Of a stretch of 64,000 nt of DNA, positions 61,501 to 64,000 are shown piece by piece (the stretch's first letter is position 1; every line of letters begins with the position of its first letter). Where the stretch lies: NCBI GenBank assembly GCA_963277665.1, contig OY728165.1, positions 1,154,532,050 to 1,154,596,049 of the forward strand, written 5' to 3'. Position numbers and translations under genes: made by a program. The notes below the pieces were generated by a model. The model worked only from the letters and a program-made list of their open reading frames with translations. It searched no databases and was not told where the DNA came from. The DNA comes from Viscum album (lineage: Eukaryota; Streptophyta; Magnoliopsida; Santalales; Viscaceae).

Positions 61501-63346
61501 CACTTCTTTTAAGATCCTCTTTGTGATGTTGGGGGATGTCCTTTTATATTCCACTTTCTGTACATTTTATTTTAATGTGATTAGATACCCTATTTTATCT
61601 CATCAATCCATATTCGGAAGTTTTATGTGGCGCCGTTAGGCTGCCGAGTTTTCGTAAGGGATTTTTCATCTCACTTTTGTTCCCATGAGATTTATGTTAC
61701 ATTTGCCACAAACTCCATTGAGTGGTGTATGTACTGACCATTATTCTACTATTTGTGTAATATACTTTCGTTTATGAGTATTTACATCAATGATCAATTG
61801 TCCTTCTTCCATGGGGTGTATGTTTTGAAAGATACCCAAGTTGGTAAGGGAACCTTTCACCCTCCTCTTTATTTTTAAAAGACTTCTTTTATTGGGTCTT
61901 TTAATTTACATATTGTTATATTGGGATATGTTCTCATATATCCTTATTGATGTAAATTTTATGTCCAAGTGATGAGATACACTTTTTATCTCTCATCAAC
62001 TCATTCTGATGTGATGTCATTAGGCTGTCAAGGGGACTTTTTAACCCAATTTCGATTTCTTTGGGTTCAACATGTAGTCATTGAATATGTCATCCATTGA
62101 ATATGTGTGAATGACCTTTTATTGTTTTACACTTAATATCCACTTATATTGGGTGTATTTATATTTGTCACACATATTTTGGAGATTGATTTATCCTTGA
62201 TTTAAGGATACCTTCTTTATAAGGGATTTCATCACCTTTTTCATCCCTATTGAGACTTCATTGTTGTCATGCACCAATTCACTCTTATATGGAGTATATA
62301 CTGTCCTTTGGGATATTATATCATGGATTCCTTTATTCCCATGATATTACAAAGTTTTGACTAAATGTTATTCCTCAATTATTGTATTCAAGTGTCTCTG
62401 ATTTTGGTAAAACCCCTTTAACCAAAATATCGTTTTAAATGTTTTAATTATTCGTTCTTATTAATATCCATGTTTTCAAAGTGGTTTTAAGGATTTATTT
62501 ATATGGATATTAATGGTTTAAAATTTTAAAAGCCTCAAGGTGGTATGGGACACTTTGATTCAAAAATCTCTTTATTAAATGTTTTAAATGGTTTTGAAAA
62601 TGGTTTTTAATTGATTCATTATTTCAATATCTTAAACTGTTATATTGTGATTGAAATGTGGAAATGTTATGTTTCCTTTATTCTTGTTTTATGTGATACA
62701 ATTATGTTATGGTTCTTGGGCATTATTATGAAGAACGGGTGGTTCCGTGATAAACTATGGGCGGGTGAGCCCGATATAGCTCTCCAATGCATTGGGTAAC
62801 GCGAAGGAGTGAAACGTTAAGGTTTCTCCGAAGAGATTTTTAGGGAATATACTGTGATGGGTATTCCAAACGTAACCAAGAGGGTTACTCCCTACGTAAG
62901 AATGTTATGAATGCCTCAAGTTACCTTTATGTCTTATGTTTTCTATGATGTATTCATGATTTGATATGCCTATGTTTTATGGGTAAAGTATGATTTCATT
63001 CTTATGTATTTCTAAATCATGTTTCCTTTCCATATTTTTATAACCCTTACTGAGCTTTCTATGCTCATCCCAAGTTTTTGAAATGTTTTTCACAGGTCAA
63101 GGGAAGGGTACATGATGTGATGATAGTGTCAAGGATGTGTCAAGAAAGAATCCGTGTTTTATTTTAAATAGGTTTCTGTTGATGGGAAGAATGAATATTG
63201 TATTTTATGTAACCACTTTGTTTAAATGTGGAATGTAATGCAAGTTTCATGATCTAATTCTCTAAAACTCTAAACTTGAAAAGATCCTCAATGTGTAATC
63301 TTGTAATAACTCAAGATTAAGTAAGGTTTAAGGCTGGGGCTTTATA
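58524..63346 (+). repeat. Element H 3' LTR
   Basis: 4823 bp, offset exactly 7148 bp from the 5' LTR. It contains copies of the TATA box (60152-60159), the intron-like segment (60328-61221) and the six-unit array (61258-62410). Confidence 0.93.
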
Positions 63347-63351
63347 TTATT
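63347..63351. repeat. Target site duplication of element H, right
   Basis: TTATT; matches 51371-51375. Confidence 0.93.
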
Positions 63352-64000
63352 CCTTTTATACCATGTTATGAACATCATGTAATCAGTTAAGTTAATAATG
63401 TTCATTTTGTCGGTATTTGGTTCTTAAGTCAAAAATAGACTTCTTACACTTACATGTTGTTAATTTGGTCAAAGGTTCATTATATCCAGAATGGTATTCA
63501 TGATGTAGATATCATATATGTCATATATATCCAGTACATACATGCATTTATAATATTACATCACATTTAGAGGTAAGAAATGAAATGCACCGTTCATGGA
63601 GACGGTAAGCCGTACGTACGCATGAACGCTACTTCCATTTCTATTTCATATTTTCTGGAATGGAATCATAATGATATAAGAGTATATTATAATTCCAGTA
63701 TGATAACATATATAATATCATTAACTTTATCCTTTACACATCCCACATATGGTATTAACGAATCAAATCACTTTTAGGGGGCGGTAGTCCGCACTTCCTA
63801 AAATGAAGATATCGTGTTTACCCATAATGGAAACCATAATGGTATGCCCAAAATGAAAAAAACATAAGCTTAAGGAAAACATAAAAATATTATATATCAT
63901 ATATAAAAATAGTGACATCATAATGTCCACCTTTGAAGGTGTTAAATGAGTATTGAACATTCATCGTTTCGGGAGGCAGAATTTCGCCATCCACGGAAAC
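63352..64000 (-). mobile_element. Element G right (5') LTR, resumed
   Basis: It aligns with about 43155-43803 of the left G LTR, including the antisense 65-codon frame (63580-63777) and the CATGAAC inverted repeat. It runs off the window; about 1.8 kb of the LTR should follow. Confidence 0.88.

Larger units (their letters stand above)
51376..63346 (+). mobile_element. Element H: complete large non-autonomous LTR retrotransposon
   Basis: Two LTRs of exactly 4823 bp (51376-56198 and 58524-63346) flank a 2325-bp body. The LTRs begin TGTAACATCCC and end GGGGCTTTATA. The target duplication TTATT is perfect and the empty site is visible in G. The primer site, polypurine tract, TATA box and leader are all present. 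The LTRs are nearly identical (about four differences in the first 450 bases by eye), so this is the youngest insertion here. The body encodes only a 194-codon Gag C-terminus. Its size plan (very long LTRs, short mostly non-coding body) resembles the LARD class. Shared termini, PPT flank and Gag knuckles make a Tekay-like element such as G the likely source of proteins in trans. Confidence 0.93.

Overview
The window is plant nuclear DNA made of nested LTR retrotransposons. I found no cellular gene, rRNA gene or CRISPR array. A plant host is indicated by Ty3/gypsy chromovirus polyproteins of the Del/Tekay type, a Sirevirus-like Ty1/copia derivative, primer sites for plant initiator-Met tRNA, and very long LTRs (3.5-4.8 kb). 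The AT-rich background and the depth of nesting suggest a large-genome angiosperm. I cannot name the species.

Layout, using working letters. B is an old non-autonomous element on the + strand: 5' LTR 1-3010 (cut by the window edge), body 3011-4684 and 24858-25537, 3' LTR 25538-29566. Its body is split by C, a decayed minus-strand Tekay-like element (4685-4748, 14526-24857). The left LTR of C is in turn split by E (4749-14520), a young minus-strand element with two 3556-bp LTRs and only a gag-like gene. B itself lies inside an LTR of D, a very old element (29567 to about 39060). An unresolved AT-rich stretch F (about 39061-42009) follows. G is a minus-strand Tekay-like chromovirus with gag, protease, RT, RNase H, integrase and chromodomain, now broken by stops and frameshifts (42010-51375, resuming at 63352 and running off the window). 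The right LTR of G is interrupted by H (51376-63346), a complete young + strand element with two 4823-bp LTRs, a matching 5-bp target duplication and a 2325-bp body that encodes only a zinc-knuckle Gag remnant.

How the parts relate: H and B look like large non-autonomous derivatives of the lineage that G and C represent. They share LTR termini, primer site, polypurine tract, leader sequence and the three-knuckle Gag tail, but lack protease, RT and integrase, so they would need proteins from a G-like partner.

The most interesting signals are in non-coding DNA. (1) An ~890-bp GT...AG segment in the LTR leader of C, G and H is absent from both LTRs of B exactly as if spliced out. (2) The downstream LTR part of B and H is a six-unit array of about 190 bp, each unit marked by GTAAGGGA-like sequence and carrying hairpins. 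(3) An antisense tRNA-like block of 72 bp lies in the bodies of B and H. (4) The LTR of E contains a degenerate CACACA-led array and a GC-rich CpG block.
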